Origin: SSF14 sp037045585
Lineage (GTDB): Bacteria > Actinomycetota > Acidimicrobiia > Acidimicrobiales > Microtrichaceae
Direction of reading: 5' to 3'
Length of the DNA stretch: 64,000 nt
Assembly (NCBI GenBank): GCA_037045585.1
Contig: JBAOIR010000090.1
Coordinates: 56,002 to 120,001 of the forward strand
Below are positions 43,277 through 52,868 of the stretch, in pieces (position 1 is the first letter of the stretch; every line of letters starts with the position of its first letter). A program made the translations under genes and the position numbers. The notes under the pieces were generated by a model. The model was not told the DNA's origin, made no database searches, and worked only from the letters and a program-made list of their open reading frames with translations.

Positions 43277-46181
43277 TCAGCCCGAGCGGACGAAGCCCTC
43301 GCAGAACGGCTCACCGTGGAAGTACACGTAGGCGTCGTCCATCCCCTCGATGATCGCGACCCTCGACGTACTCCGGCCAGACGATCGCCTCCCACTCGGT
43401 CAGGACGGCACACCGCACGTCCATCGGCGGTTCGTCGCTGAAGGCTGCGTGCAACGCCTGATTCGGCTGGGTGTAGTCGTGGAACCGGTCCGCGACGTTC
43501 CAGTTGATCGTGTATTGGACGGACGCGAAGACCACGAACACGACGGCTACCGCCACTCGTATCGGCTGCGTGAGCCGCCCGAACGGGGCGACGACCACGC
43601 CGAGCACCAAGATCGCAGCGGTCGCGGCCGCAGCGATCGCGTAGTAGTTGTAGACGGCCCCGATGCGAGTGATCTCGTTCTGCACCTTGGCGGTGGACAC
43701 CTGCACCCCGACGGCCGCGAGCCAGTAGACGGCTGCAGACGCAACGCACGCGACGAACGCGAACCACCCCGCTCGATCGCTCCGTCGCTCCGGCGGCGGG
43801 CGGAAGTTCGTCGCGAGCATGACGACGCAGAACGCGACCAGCGCGAGCACCAGCGTGGCTCCTGCCCGGAGGGCGATGGGACCGGCCAGGAACTCGCGGG
43901 ACAGGTTCCACGCCGACCCCGGCAACGTCCCCAGGAAGGCGATACGGAACGTGCTCAGCAGCCCGGAGCCGACCGCGACCTCGGTGCCGGTGTAGTTCAC
44001 GCTCAAGTGCCGGGCTCGGAGTTGGAACGCGACCGTGAGAACGGCCGGGATCGCGATCACGATGACGCCGGGGAGCAGCGCGGCGCGGTTCGAGGAGTCC
44101 CGTCGGAGGCGCACGAATCCCCAGACGGCGAGCGGCAGGACGGCGGCCACGCATGCGACGTTGATCTCGTAGTAGAGCACCGACACGAAACCCAACGCCC
44201 CGGCGATGGCAGCTCGCCGAAGGTCGCCGGAGCGCACCGCGTGGATCGTCTGGGTCAGCACGACGAAACCGAGCGCCGCGGAGGCGAAGCCCGACAATGG
44301 GTAGTTCGCCACGGGGTCGTGGGACCACGGCAGGTGGATCTGCAGGATGCTGTACAACGCGATCGCCGTGTAGGCCCGGCTCCGCCAGACACCGACCGGT
44401 CGATCACAGATGTCTGCGGCCGCTCGGACGAACGCCGCGACGGACACGACCGTCAGGACGTAGACGAGCAGCTTCGTGGTCGCGTACATCGCCGTATAGC
44501 GGATGCCGACATCGGCCATGAGCCACATCCACACGGCGTTCACGAACGAACCGATCACCTGGCCGAGGTAGTTGAAGTGGCCGGCCCTCGTGGTGCCGTC
44601 GATCGCGAACGTCCACACGCCACGTGGGCCGATGCCGGCCGTCGGGAATTGGAACCACGGGTTCACGAAGTCGTCGCCGACGATCGGTGCGGTGAGGATC
44701 GGCCAGAGGAAGACGGTCGACAGCCCGACGAAGAGAGCCCACCCGATCAGAGAGGGCGACGACACCGCTCGCCGGAGTCTCTGCGGCCAGGGTTCCCCTG
44801 GTTCGGCGATCGGCTCCGTTCCGTCGTCGGGCGCGGACTCGTCCCCCAGCGGAACACGTCCGGCCCCGTCGTCGAGATCTTCGGTCGAACCCGATGCCTG
44901 CACGGCGGGCGAGACTACTTCACGACCGATCGATGGGTCCGGCGTGCCAGGGGCCCGGGGACGGAGTGCGTCACGGAGAGCCAGTACGAACACGACGGAC
45001 ACCGTGGCCGCACCGACGAACACCGCCAGGGCGATGCGGGTCGCGAGCTCACCGCTGCGCAGGCACGTCGCCAGGAGCGCAACGGCGCCCAGGGTCCACG
45101 CGACACCGACCGCGCGGTGACGTTCGCTCGCGACACACGCCGACATCAGCAGGTTGGACAGGAACAGCATCGCCGCACCGCCGGTCATCATCACGAGCGC
45201 GCCCGCTGGAACGGACGTCTCGCCGCCGAAGAGCAGCTCGAGCCCCTGTCGGCCGACGACTCCGGCAGCGATGGTGGCGACGAGTCCCAGGCCGAGGTTC
45301 AACGAGATCGACCGGCGTACGAACGACACGAACGTCGCCCGATCACCGGATCGCACGTCCGTCGACAGTTGCGGGAGGAAGACCGCTTGCAGAGCTCCGG
45401 CCACGAGCACCGGCGCGCTGGTGAGGGAGAGCGCCACGAGCACGTCACCGACCTCTCCGGGCTCTGCGCCTCCCGCCAACGCCCCGGCAAGGGCCGGCGT
45501 CCCGATCGCGAACAGTGCTCGTGGCGGCGACGAGACCATCAGGCGTCCGGCACTGCGGGCGGAGAACTCGGAAGGACCGGCACCGCCGCAGTCGGACTCG
45601 GCTCGCATGGTCCCGACCCAGACGAGCAACACCAGGTTCGATGCGGCCAGCGCAGTGGTCGCGGCAACGGCGCCACCGCCGGCGATGAGGACGGCGCCGA
45701 TCATGACCGCACGGAACGCCGCCTGCACCATCGTGAGCATCGCGACCGCGGAAGGTCGGCCGATGCCGGCGAGAATGCCTCTCGCGACCGCGATCGCACA
45801 CTCGGACAGGATCAGTGCAGCCACCGACGTGACGCTCGAGAGCTCGGTGACCCCATCGCCGAAGGCACCCGTCGCCATCGCGATGCCTGCGAGGACAGCC
45901 AGCACCGAGCCGGACGTCGCGGTGACGACGCACGCACGTGCGATGTCGCCGCGAGCGCGTCGTCCTTCGGACACATCGACCGCGACGGAGCGTGTGAGCT
46001 CTTGCTCGACCGGTGTCGCGGCGACCGCAGCGCACGCGAATCCAAGGGCCCACAGCACGGCGAACGCATCGAAGTCCCCGGAGTCCAGGGTGCGCTTCGT
46101 CAACGCCATCACGCAGTACATCGCAACACCGGCGACGATGTAGGCCGACGACACGAGGACCAGGACGAGGCGAGCCTTCAC
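43277..46181 (-). CDS. Flippase-like domain fused to a GT-C-type membrane glycosyltransferase, one frameshift
   Basis: About 967 residues from GTG 46181 (VKARLVLVLVSSAYIVAGVA). Residues ~1-440 are a Wzx-like flippase region with ~12 helices (VMALTKRTLDSGDFDAFAVL, LLMSACVASERHRAVGVAWT). A disordered acidic linker (~440-500) leads to a second membrane half with ~11 helices and a GT-C-like first outer loop (ILTAPIVGDDFVNPWFQF), then GHFNYLGQVIGSFVNAVW, SHDPVANYPLSGFASAALGF and YYEINVACVAAVLPLAVWGF, similar in plan to GtrII-type transferases. One shift at about 43365; the true end is VYFHGEPFCEGFVRSG-stop. It is read in the same direction as the flippase-GT2 fusion, 63 bp away. Confidence 0.75.
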
Positions 46182-46313
46182 GTCGGGAAGCAGCACGTTC
46201 GTCGCGAGGACACTGCGTGAACGTAGCGCTCCCGGGCCGAGGTGATCATGCCGACCTCGACCCGGATCGTAGGCTGGGACTCCTCGCCGACGAACGTGCC
46301 CGGAGCGGATGAC

Positions 46314-47020
46314 ATGACCAAGGAGTTCTACTCGCGCACTTCCATGGGCGCCGACTTCGAACGCAACCCGGTGCTCGGCGTCCAGGGCGCGCAGCTCCGC
46401 CTGCTGGAGTCGTCGCATCCCGGTCAGCTTCTGCGGGTGCTCGATCTCGGCTGCGGTGCCGGCACGCCGTCGAAGGTGTTGATGGGCGACGAGACACGGT
46501 TCTCCGTCATCGGTGCCGACCTGTCGCGCAATGCACTTGACGCGTACGTCGGGGCAACGGCCCGCGCCGGTGTCCAACTGGACGCCCAGCGACTTCCGTT
46601 CGCCGATGGATCGTTCGACGTCGTGGTGAGCGATGACGTCGTGGAGCACCTCGTCGACACCGACGCATATGCATGCGAGATACGTCGAGTCCTGTCGACG
46701 GGGGATGGTTGTTCCTGTCGACTCCAAACCTCGCGGCGTGGTTCAACCGGGTCGCGCTCCTCGCCGGCATGCAGCCGGCGTTCACCGAGGTCAGCTTCGA
46801 GAAGATCTTCGGCCGGAAGGGCGAGGACATCGTCGGTCACCTCAGGATCTTCACCAGCCGGTCGATCCGGGAGTTCCTGGAGTACCACGGTTTCGAATGC
46901 GTCGACGTCCGCGGAGCCCGCTTCGACGCCCTCCCCGACTGGCTGCGGCAGGTCGACGGCGCCTTCGCCCGGATCCCGTCGATCGCCGGCAACACCGTGA
47001 TCGCGGCCCGGCGACGCTGA
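46314..47020 (+). CDS. Class I SAM-dependent methyltransferase, one frameshift
   Basis: The ATG at 46314 follows GGAG; upstream in-frame ATGs at 46242 and 46248 are less likely. MTKEFYSRTSMGADFERNPV leads to motif I VLDLGCGAGTPSKVL, motif II FSVIGADLSRNALDAYV, and motif IV FDVVVSDDVVEHLVDTDAYA. A shift near 46700 joins to GGWLFLSTPNLAAWFNRVAL, a phrase typical of type 11 methyltransferases acting on quinones or sugars. About 235 residues. Divergent from the flippase-GT-C gene, with 130 bp between starts that must hold both promoters. Confidence 0.8.
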
Positions 47021-47071
47021 CAGCTCCGGGCCTCCACAGGGCGAGGAGGAGCAGCCGGTAACGTCGCCGCC

Positions 47072-47956
47072 GTGAACTCCCCGTCGACCGGCGTCCGTCT
47101 CTCCGCACGAGCGAGCCGCCGAATCATGCGGATCGGCCGATCGCTGTTCCGGAACACGCCGTTGCAGAAGCTGCCGGGCGTCGACGCGCTGTACGGCCGT
47201 CTGGTCGCGAACGCATACGGCGGTTCCGGCACCACCGTCGTCACCTTCCGCGGGCTCGAGATCGAGATCCCGTCCGGTGACATCACCACGCTGCCGTCGC
47301 TCGCGGACGGCACCTACGAAGCGGACGAACTCGACGTGTACCTCGCATCGATCCGTGCAGGAGCGGTCGTGGCGGACATCGGGGCGAACATCGGCATCTG
47401 GAGCGCCCTGCTGTCACGTGCGGTCGGCCCGAACGGCCGAGTGGTGGCGTTCGAACCGAGTCCGGACAACCTGACCCTGCTCCGAGCGAACCTCGCCCGC
47501 AACGGTTGCACCAACGTGGAGATCGTGCCTGCGGCGGTCGGACGGTCGTCGGGCACCGCATCGTTCGAGACGACGACTGCTGGTGCCACGCACCACCTCG
47601 CCGCCGAAGGCCGCAGCGGCGACATCTCCGTCGAGGTGACGACGCTGGACGACTTCGCCCGGACGAACGCGGTCGGCTTCGATGCGATCAAGGTCGACAT
47701 CGAGGGCTTCGAACCCGATGCGTTCGCCGGAATGACGAACGTGCTCGACGGCCGGCCACTGTTGCTCACCGAGTTCTCCGTGGCCCAGGCCCACGACGCA
47801 CGGCTCGTGTGGGACGACACGCTGGCGGGTCTGCTGCAGCGCTACGGATCCTGCGACGTGTTCGACGGGAGGACCCGACGACGCGTCGAGCCGCACCAGG
47901 CGGACGAGATCCTGGCGAGTCCGAAGCTGCTCAACCTGCTCTTCTCGCCGAGCTGA
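47072..47956 (+). CDS. FkbM-family methyltransferase
   Basis: An intact 294-residue protein from a GTG. Family signatures: VVADIGANIGIWSALLSRAV (SAM motif I), RVVAFEPSPDNLTLLRANLA, GAVGRSSGTASF-type strand (AAVGRSSGTASFE), VTTLDDFARTNAVGFDAIKV, then VDIEGFEPDAFAGM, the FkbM core. Such enzymes O-methylate sugars and are common in surface-glycan loci. It follows the previous methyltransferase by 52 bp and converges on the GT4 gene at its right, overlapping it by 26 bp. Confidence 0.9.
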   Translation: MNSPSTGVRLSARASRRIMRIGRSLFRNTPLQKLPGVDALYGRLVANAYGGSGTTVVTFRGLEIEIPSGDITTLPSLADGTYEADELDVYLASIRAGAVVADIGANIGIWSALLSRAVGPNGRVVAFEPSPDNLTLLRANLARNGCTNVEIVPAAVGRSSGTASFETTTAGATHHLAAEGRSGDISVEVTTLDDFARTNAVGFDAIKVDIEGFEPDAFAGMTNVLDGRPLLLTEFSVAQAHDARLVWDDTLAGLLQRYGSCDVFDGRTRRRVEPHQADEILASPKLLNLLFSPS

Positions 47957-49003
47957 TCGCGGCCATCAGGTGCGCCTCGACCGCGTCGGCGACGTCGGTC
48001 CAGGGCACGAATTCGCGCTTCGGTTCGATCGCGAGCTCGCCGCGGAAGAACCTGACGAGCGCGTCACCCATCGCCGCAGGGTCGGGGTCGACGAGCACGC
48101 CGCCGGCCGCCGGCACGGAGTCGAGCCAGACCCCGCACACGGTAGCCGATCGTCGGCGTGCCGCACGCGGCGGCCTCGCTGACGTTGAGGCCCCACCCCT
48201 CACGCACGCTGGCGGCAGGCCAGCACGTCCGCACGGACGAGTCGTTCCTCACGCTCGCGGAAGGGCACACGACCGAAGATGGTGACGCCGGGGATCGCAC
48301 GTGCTTCGAGCGCCGATCGGTACGGTCCGTCACCGATCATCCAGAGCTCCACGTCGGGGAACTCCTGGCGGACACACGCGAAGGCGTCGACCACGTGGTG
48401 CGGGCGCTTGCTCTCGACCAGCCGGGCCAGGAAGATCACCGTCGGGACGGCTTCCTTCGGCAGGTCGGGCACCTCGAACGGTGCCGCTCCGATCGGCAGC
48501 GGGTGGGCCCCGTGGATGCCGTAGGGCACGAACGACTCGGCCGACGACGGCGAGTCCGTGATCACTCGAACCCCGCGATAGCTGCGGAGCCACCACGGCT
48601 CCATCACGTACCGCCCGAGCAGCCCCACCGGCTTGGGCACCTCGTAGTCCCACACCTCGCGGGCCAACTGGTGGATGAGCGCCACGACCGGCACCGAACG
48701 CACGTCACGCGGCGTGAGGAACGGACGGGTGTTGACCTCGTCGACCACGACGTCGAAGTGCCCCTCGCCCTCCTCCTGCCAGAACTTCCGCGCCTGCCGG
48801 TACACGCCGAGGCGGCCGCCGCGGCGCACGATCCGCACGCCCTCGACGACGTCGCGTTCGGGCCGGCCCTCGACGGCACTCACGAACAGCGTGACCTCGT
48901 GGCCCTTCTTCACCAGCTCACGTGCGAACCCCTCGGTGTAGACCTCAGCACCGCCGGCGGCCGGGTGCGTCATGTCCTTCCAGTTCATGATGAGGATCCT
49001 CAC
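47931..49003 (-). CDS. GT4 glycosyltransferase, frameshifted
   Basis: About 357 residues from GTG 49003 (VRILIMNWKDMTHPAAGGAE), overlapping the upstream stop as GTGA. GT4 landmarks: GGAEVYTEGFARELVKKGHE (acceptor-side glycine-rich loop), FDVVVDEVNTRPFLTP, VIFLARLVESKRPHHVVDAF, LWMIGDGPYRSALEARA, and the EX7E motif in REGWGLNVSEAAACGTP. Frames break at about 48215 and 48140. Last gene of a four-gene minus-strand operon. Confidence 0.85.
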
Positions 49004-50028
49004 GACGGGCGACCCTCCCCGCAATGGGCGAGCCACCACTGGACGCGCAGCACGACGCCGCGCCACATGCCGCTCAGGTAGGCCACGCCGAACGGCATCG
49101 CATACGTGCCGAGCACCCGGCTGTCGTGGCCGTTGGCACCCAGCGATCGTGCCCCGACCGCCGCCGCCACCGACCCGGCGACCCCGAGTCCGATCGCCTT
49201 CAGCGGGTGGCGCACGACGAACCAGATACCGATCGGCGTCGCCGCGAGCACCCCCAGGATCGGGCCGGCGAACCGGGCGCCGGGACGCAGGTAGCCGTCG
49301 ATGAGGACGGTGCCACGGTGCTCGGCGTGCCGGAGGAAGGCCTGCAGCGTGGTGCACGCGTTGTAGGTGCTCGAGTACTCGGGCGAGATGTTGATCGGGG
49401 TGCGTTCGGCCACCCACCGCAACACCGCCGTGTCGTCGTTGACCTTGTGCCAGTCGGCGACCGTCGGAGCGAACGCGTCGAACGCGTCGATGAACAGCTG
49501 CCGCGGGCCGATCAGGGCCGTGGTGCCCTTGGGATAGAAGTCGAAGTCGACGATGCCGAACGAGGTCGTGCTCGGACGCTTGAAGTAGCGACGCCACGCG
49601 ACGTGCTCGATCGCCTGCCAGAACCCCGCCAGCGGGTTGCCCTCGGTGGCGGCGACCACGTGACTCGTCCACACCTGCTCGTCGGGACGATCGAGACGCG
49701 GGGCCACGAACGCGAGCGCGGTCGGGTGGATGAAGACGCGGGTGTCGATGAACAGCACGTGGTCGTGCAGGGCGACCTCGAGGCCACGGCGGCGTGCGGC
49801 GAACCGACCGAGGTTGGCCTGATCGAGGAGCGAGAAGCGGATCGTCGGGTGCGCCGCCATCGTCGCCGTCGCATCGGCCGCGGTGTCGTCGGTCGACCCG
49901 TCGTCGATCACGATCACCTCGGCGGCGTCGAGCTCGGCGTTCTCGATCGCGACGGCGAGGTGCTCGAGGCTCCGACCCACCCAGCCGGCACCGTTGAACA
50001 CCGGCATGATGACCGACAACGACGTCAT
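49000..50028 (-). CDS. GT2 glycosyltransferase with C-terminal membrane segments
   Basis: Intact, 342 residues. LSVIMPVFNGAGWVGRSLEH, AAEVIVIDDGSTDDTAADAT, and HDHVLFIDTRVFIHPTALAF (DTR in the place of DxD). The C-terminal ~100 residues have two or three hydrophobic stretches (AGPILGVLAATPIGIWFVV, AIGLGVAGSVAAAVGA). ATGA overlap with the gene before it and GTGA overlap with the gene after it. Sugar donor not determinable. Confidence 0.85.
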   Translation of the reverse strand: MTSLSVIMPVFNGAGWVGRSLEHLAVAIENAELDAAEVIVIDDGSTDDTAADATATMAAHPTIRFSLLDQANLGRFAARRRGLEVALHDHVLFIDTRVFIHPTALAFVAPRLDRPDEQVWTSHVVAATEGNPLAGFWQAIEHVAWRRYFKRPSTTSFGIVDFDFYPKGTTALIGPRQLFIDAFDAFAPTVADWHKVNDDTAVLRWVAERTPINISPEYSSTYNACTTLQAFLRHAEHRGTVLIDGYLRPGARFAGPILGVLAATPIGIWFVVRHPLKAIGLGVAGSVAAAVGARSLGANGHDSRVLGTYAMPFGVAYLSGMWRGVVLRVQWWLAHCGEGRPS

Positions 50029-50752
50029 CGACGGCTCCGGCCGGCGAGGCGCTCGCCGATCGGCGAGTAGCGGACGATGCAGTACAACGCCCGCACGCCG
50101 TCGCGCCAGCCGATCTTCTTGCCCTCGGCGTAGGTGCGACCCGAGTAGGAGATGCCCACCTCGTACACGCGCCAGCCCCCGCGGCGATCTTGGCGGTGAT
50201 CTCGGGCTCGAACCCGAACCGGTTCTCCTCGGATGTCGATGCTCTGGATCACCTCGCGGCGGAAGACCTTGTAGCAGGTCTCCATGTCGGTGAGGTTCAG
50301 GTCGGTGAACACGTTCGACGCCAGCGTGAGCAACTTGTTGCCGAGCGAGTGCCAGAAGTACAGCACCCGGTGCGGGCGGCTGCTGACGAAGCGCGAACCG
50401 AACACCACGTCGGCCTTGTCGGCCACGAGCGGCTCGAGCAGGACCCCGAACTCGTCCGGGTCGTACTCGAGGTCGGCGTCCTGCACGACGACGTACTCCG
50501 CGTGGCCTGGGCGAAGCCGGTGCGCAGCGCCGCGCCCTTGCCCTGGTTGCGCGGCTGGAGGATCACCCGGAGCCGCGGTTCGTCGATCTCGGCCAGGATC
50601 TCGCGGCTCTTGTCGGTGGAACCGTCGTCGACGACGATCACCTCGCCGACGCACGGCTGCGCGAGCACGGTGTCGATGACCGTGGCGACGGTGGCCTCCT
50701 CGTTGTAGCAGGGGATCACCACGCTGAGGCATCCCGCGGGCACCGTCGTCAT
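50025..50752 (-). CDS. GT2 polyprenyl-phosphate sugar synthase-like, frameshifted
   Basis: About 242 residues. MTTVPAGCLSVVIPCYNEEA, VGEVIVVDDGSTDKSREIL, NQGKGAALRTGFAQA, then after a shift near 50508 EYVVVQDADLEYDPDEF (DxD) and GSRFVSSRPHRVLYFWH. A second shift near 50230 joins FGFEPEITAKIA to the end. The family (DPM1/ArnC-like) transfers a sugar to a lipid carrier. The start overlaps the upstream stop (ATGA). Confidence 0.85.
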
Positions 50753-51712
50753 CGGGCGAAGTGTACCGATCGGCCCCGAGCGGCGACCGCCGCCATCGAC
50801 GCTGCGGTCGGCCACGACCTCAGCGGGCGAGCGGTCAGCAGCAACGCTCGCCCGGCCTGTGCCCAGCGACCGCCGAGCAGCGCTCGCAGCGCCGCCTGGA
50901 CGGCGCACTGCAGGCGCACGGTGAGACGCAGCGTGCCGGCGAGCCGCCCGGCGCCACCCGCGTTCGGCGGCGGCCGCCGCAAGCTCGCGGCAGGCCGCGT
51001 GCTCCTCGAACGTGCGCGACAACGTGGCCGAGTTCAGCTGGGTCTCCGACGCCTCGTGACGGCGGTAGCGGAAGAGGCGCTCGGGCAGCAGCTCGATCGA
51101 CCCGCCCGCCAGCAGCACCCGCCCGTACAGCATCAGGTCCATCACCTGCCGCCAACGCGCATCCCATGCCGGCCGAGGCACCAGCGCCAGCCGGTAGGAC
51201 ACGGCCGGGCAGTAGAAGAACTGGCCGCGCAACAGCCGCTGGAGGCCGCGCTCGCCGATGAGCGTGGTGGTGCGCCGGGGCCACAACCACGACTTCACCC
51301 GGTCGGGCAGCGGCAGGTGTGCTGCCCCGTGTTCGTCGATCACCGTCGACCCGCGGGGTCACACAGGCGGCGCCGGGGTGCTGGCGTGCGCGGCGCGCAC
51401 CGCGGCGACGTAGCCCGGTTCGAGCAGGTCGTCGGCGTGCAGGATCATGCACAGCTCGGCCCCTCGATCGGCCGCGAGCTCGAGGCAGCGCTCGAAGTTG
51501 CCGGCCACGCCGAGGGTGACCGGGTTCCGCTCGAGCCGGACGCGGGGGTCGGCGACAGCCGCGACGACGTCGCGGGCGCTGTCGTCGGGCGAGTCGTCGA
51601 CCACCACGCACCACCAGTCGCCGTCGGTCTGTGCGACCACGCTGTCGAGCGTGAGCCGCAGGTATCCGGGGTTCGCGTAGTAGGGCACGGTGACGGCGTA
51701 CGGCGTGCTCAT
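50749..51712 (-). CDS. GT2 glycosyltransferase, frameshifted
   Basis: About 320 residues. MSTPYAVTVPYYANPGYLRL, WWCVVVDDSPDDSARDVVAA, LGVAGNFERCLELAADRGAE, MILHADDLLEPGYVAAVRAA (HADD as DxD). After a shift at about 51355 it continues QFFYCPAVSYRLALVPRPAW, VMDLMLYGRVLLAGG and, after another near 50955, RLAGTLRLTVRLQCAVQA. First gene of the four-gene operon running left to 47931; its upstream region faces the divergent DUF2304 gene (63 bp). Confidence 0.8.
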
Positions 51713-51775
51713 GACGGTCCGACGCTACCGCGGGCCAACCCCGCCCGAGCCGGCCCATCGCCTACGCTCGCCCCC

Positions 51776-52138
51776 ATGTCGACCGCGGCAAAGCAGGCGC
51801 TCGTGATGCTCGTCGGGGGTGTCCTGATCGCCTCGATCATCCTCCGCCTCGCCCGCAAGCGACTGCTCAGCACCCGCTACGCGATCGGCTGGCTCGTCAT
51901 CGGCGCGCTCGTCGCCGTGGCAGCCGCGCTGATGCCCTTCGTCGGTCGGCTCGGTCGTCTCGCCAACATGACCCCCACCGCGGTGTTGCTCACGATGAGC
52001 TCGGTGCTGCTGCTCGCGATCTCGGTCCAGCTGTCGATCAGCGTGTCGCTGCTGCAGGAGCGGCTGCGCACCACCGCCGAGGCGCACGCCCTGCTCGCGC
52101 GCCGGCTCGACGAGTTGGAGCAGCGTGCCGACCGCTGA
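51776..52138 (+). CDS. DUF2304 membrane protein
   Basis: Intact, 120 residues from ATG 51776. Three membrane helices (LVMLVGGVLIASIILRLA, YAIGWLVIGALVAVAAALM, VLLTMSSVLLLAISVQL) are followed by a short coiled coil (LRTTAEAHALLARRLDELEQ). DUF2304 genes usually sit beside a GT2 lipid-linked sugar synthase, as here, and are thought to assist flipping or to anchor the enzyme. The end overlaps the next gene by 14 nt. Confidence 0.85.
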   Translation: MSTAAKQALVMLVGGVLIASIILRLARKRLLSTRYAIGWLVIGALVAVAAALMPFVGRLGRLANMTPTAVLLTMSSVLLLAISVQLSISVSLLQERLRTTAEAHALLARRLDELEQRADR

Positions 52139-52868
52139 CGGCACCTCCGCCGCCGTGCTCGTCGTCATCCCCGCGTACAACGAGCAGGACTGCATCGCCG
52201 ACGTCGTCGACGACGTGCTCGGCGCCGGGCACCACTGCCTCGTCGTCGACGACGGCTCGCGCGACGCCACCGCGGCCGTCGCGTCCGCGCACGGGGCCGC
52301 CGTGGTCCGGCTCCCGATCAACCTCGGCGTCGGCGGCGCGCTGCGCACCGGCTTCCGCTACGCCGTCGACCACGGATTCGACGTCGTCGTCCAGGTCGAC
52401 GCCGACGGCCAGCACGTCACCGAGCACATCGCCCACCTGGTCGAGGCGTTGCGCACGTCCGACGCCGACATGGTGGTCGGCAGCAGGTTCCTCGGCCACG
52501 GCGTCTACCCGATGCCGTTCGTCCGACGCTCGGCCGTGCGGCTGTTGGCGGCGGTGATCCGCTCGACCGGCAAGGCCCGGATCTCCGATCCCACGTCGGG
52601 GTTCCGCGCGATCCGACGGCCGCTGCTCGACGCGTTCGCCGCCGACTTCCCGGCCCACTACCTCGGCGACACCTTCGAGGCCGTCCTCGTGTCGGCCCGG
52701 CGGGGGTACCGGCTCGCCGAGATCCCCGTCGAGATGCGCGAACGCCAGGGCGGTCGCCCGTCGGCCGACCTGTACGCCCTCGTGCAGTCGATGCTGCGTG
52801 CGTGCACGATCCTGCTCACGGGCACCACCTTCGACCTCCCGCGCCGCGCCGACGGACGCCGGGCATGA
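52125..52868 (+). CDS. GT2 polyprenyl-phosphate mannosyltransferase-like
   Basis: Intact, 247 residues from GTG 52125. LVVIPAYNEQDCIADVVDDV, CLVVDDGSRDATAAVA, NLGVGGALRTGFRYAVDHGF, VVQVDADGQHVTEHI (DAD), SDADMVVGSRFLG and ISDPTSGFRAIRRP are those of DPM1-like enzymes that load a sugar onto a polyprenyl phosphate. It forms a unit with DUF2304 before it and DUF2142 after it (4-nt overlap). Confidence 0.9.
   Translation: MPTADGTSAAVLVVIPAYNEQDCIADVVDDVLGAGHHCLVVDDGSRDATAAVASAHGAAVVRLPINLGVGGALRTGFRYAVDHGFDVVVQVDADGQHVTEHIAHLVEALRTSDADMVVGSRFLGHGVYPMPFVRRSAVRLLAAVIRSTGKARISDPTSGFRAIRRPLLDAFAADFPAHYLGDTFEAVLVSARRGYRLAEIPVEMRERQGGRPSADLYALVQSMLRACTILLTGTTFDLPRRADGRRA

Noticed and set aside
41746..44328. 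860-residue minus-strand open frame spanning two membrane proteins
   Set aside because: It is out of frame with both real genes and reads as Arg-rich low-complexity sequence.
43350..46220. 956-residue plus-strand open frame opposite the flippase-GT-C fusion
   Set aside because: The opposite strand encodes a membrane protein with recognisable features; this frame is Arg/Glu/His-rich noise.
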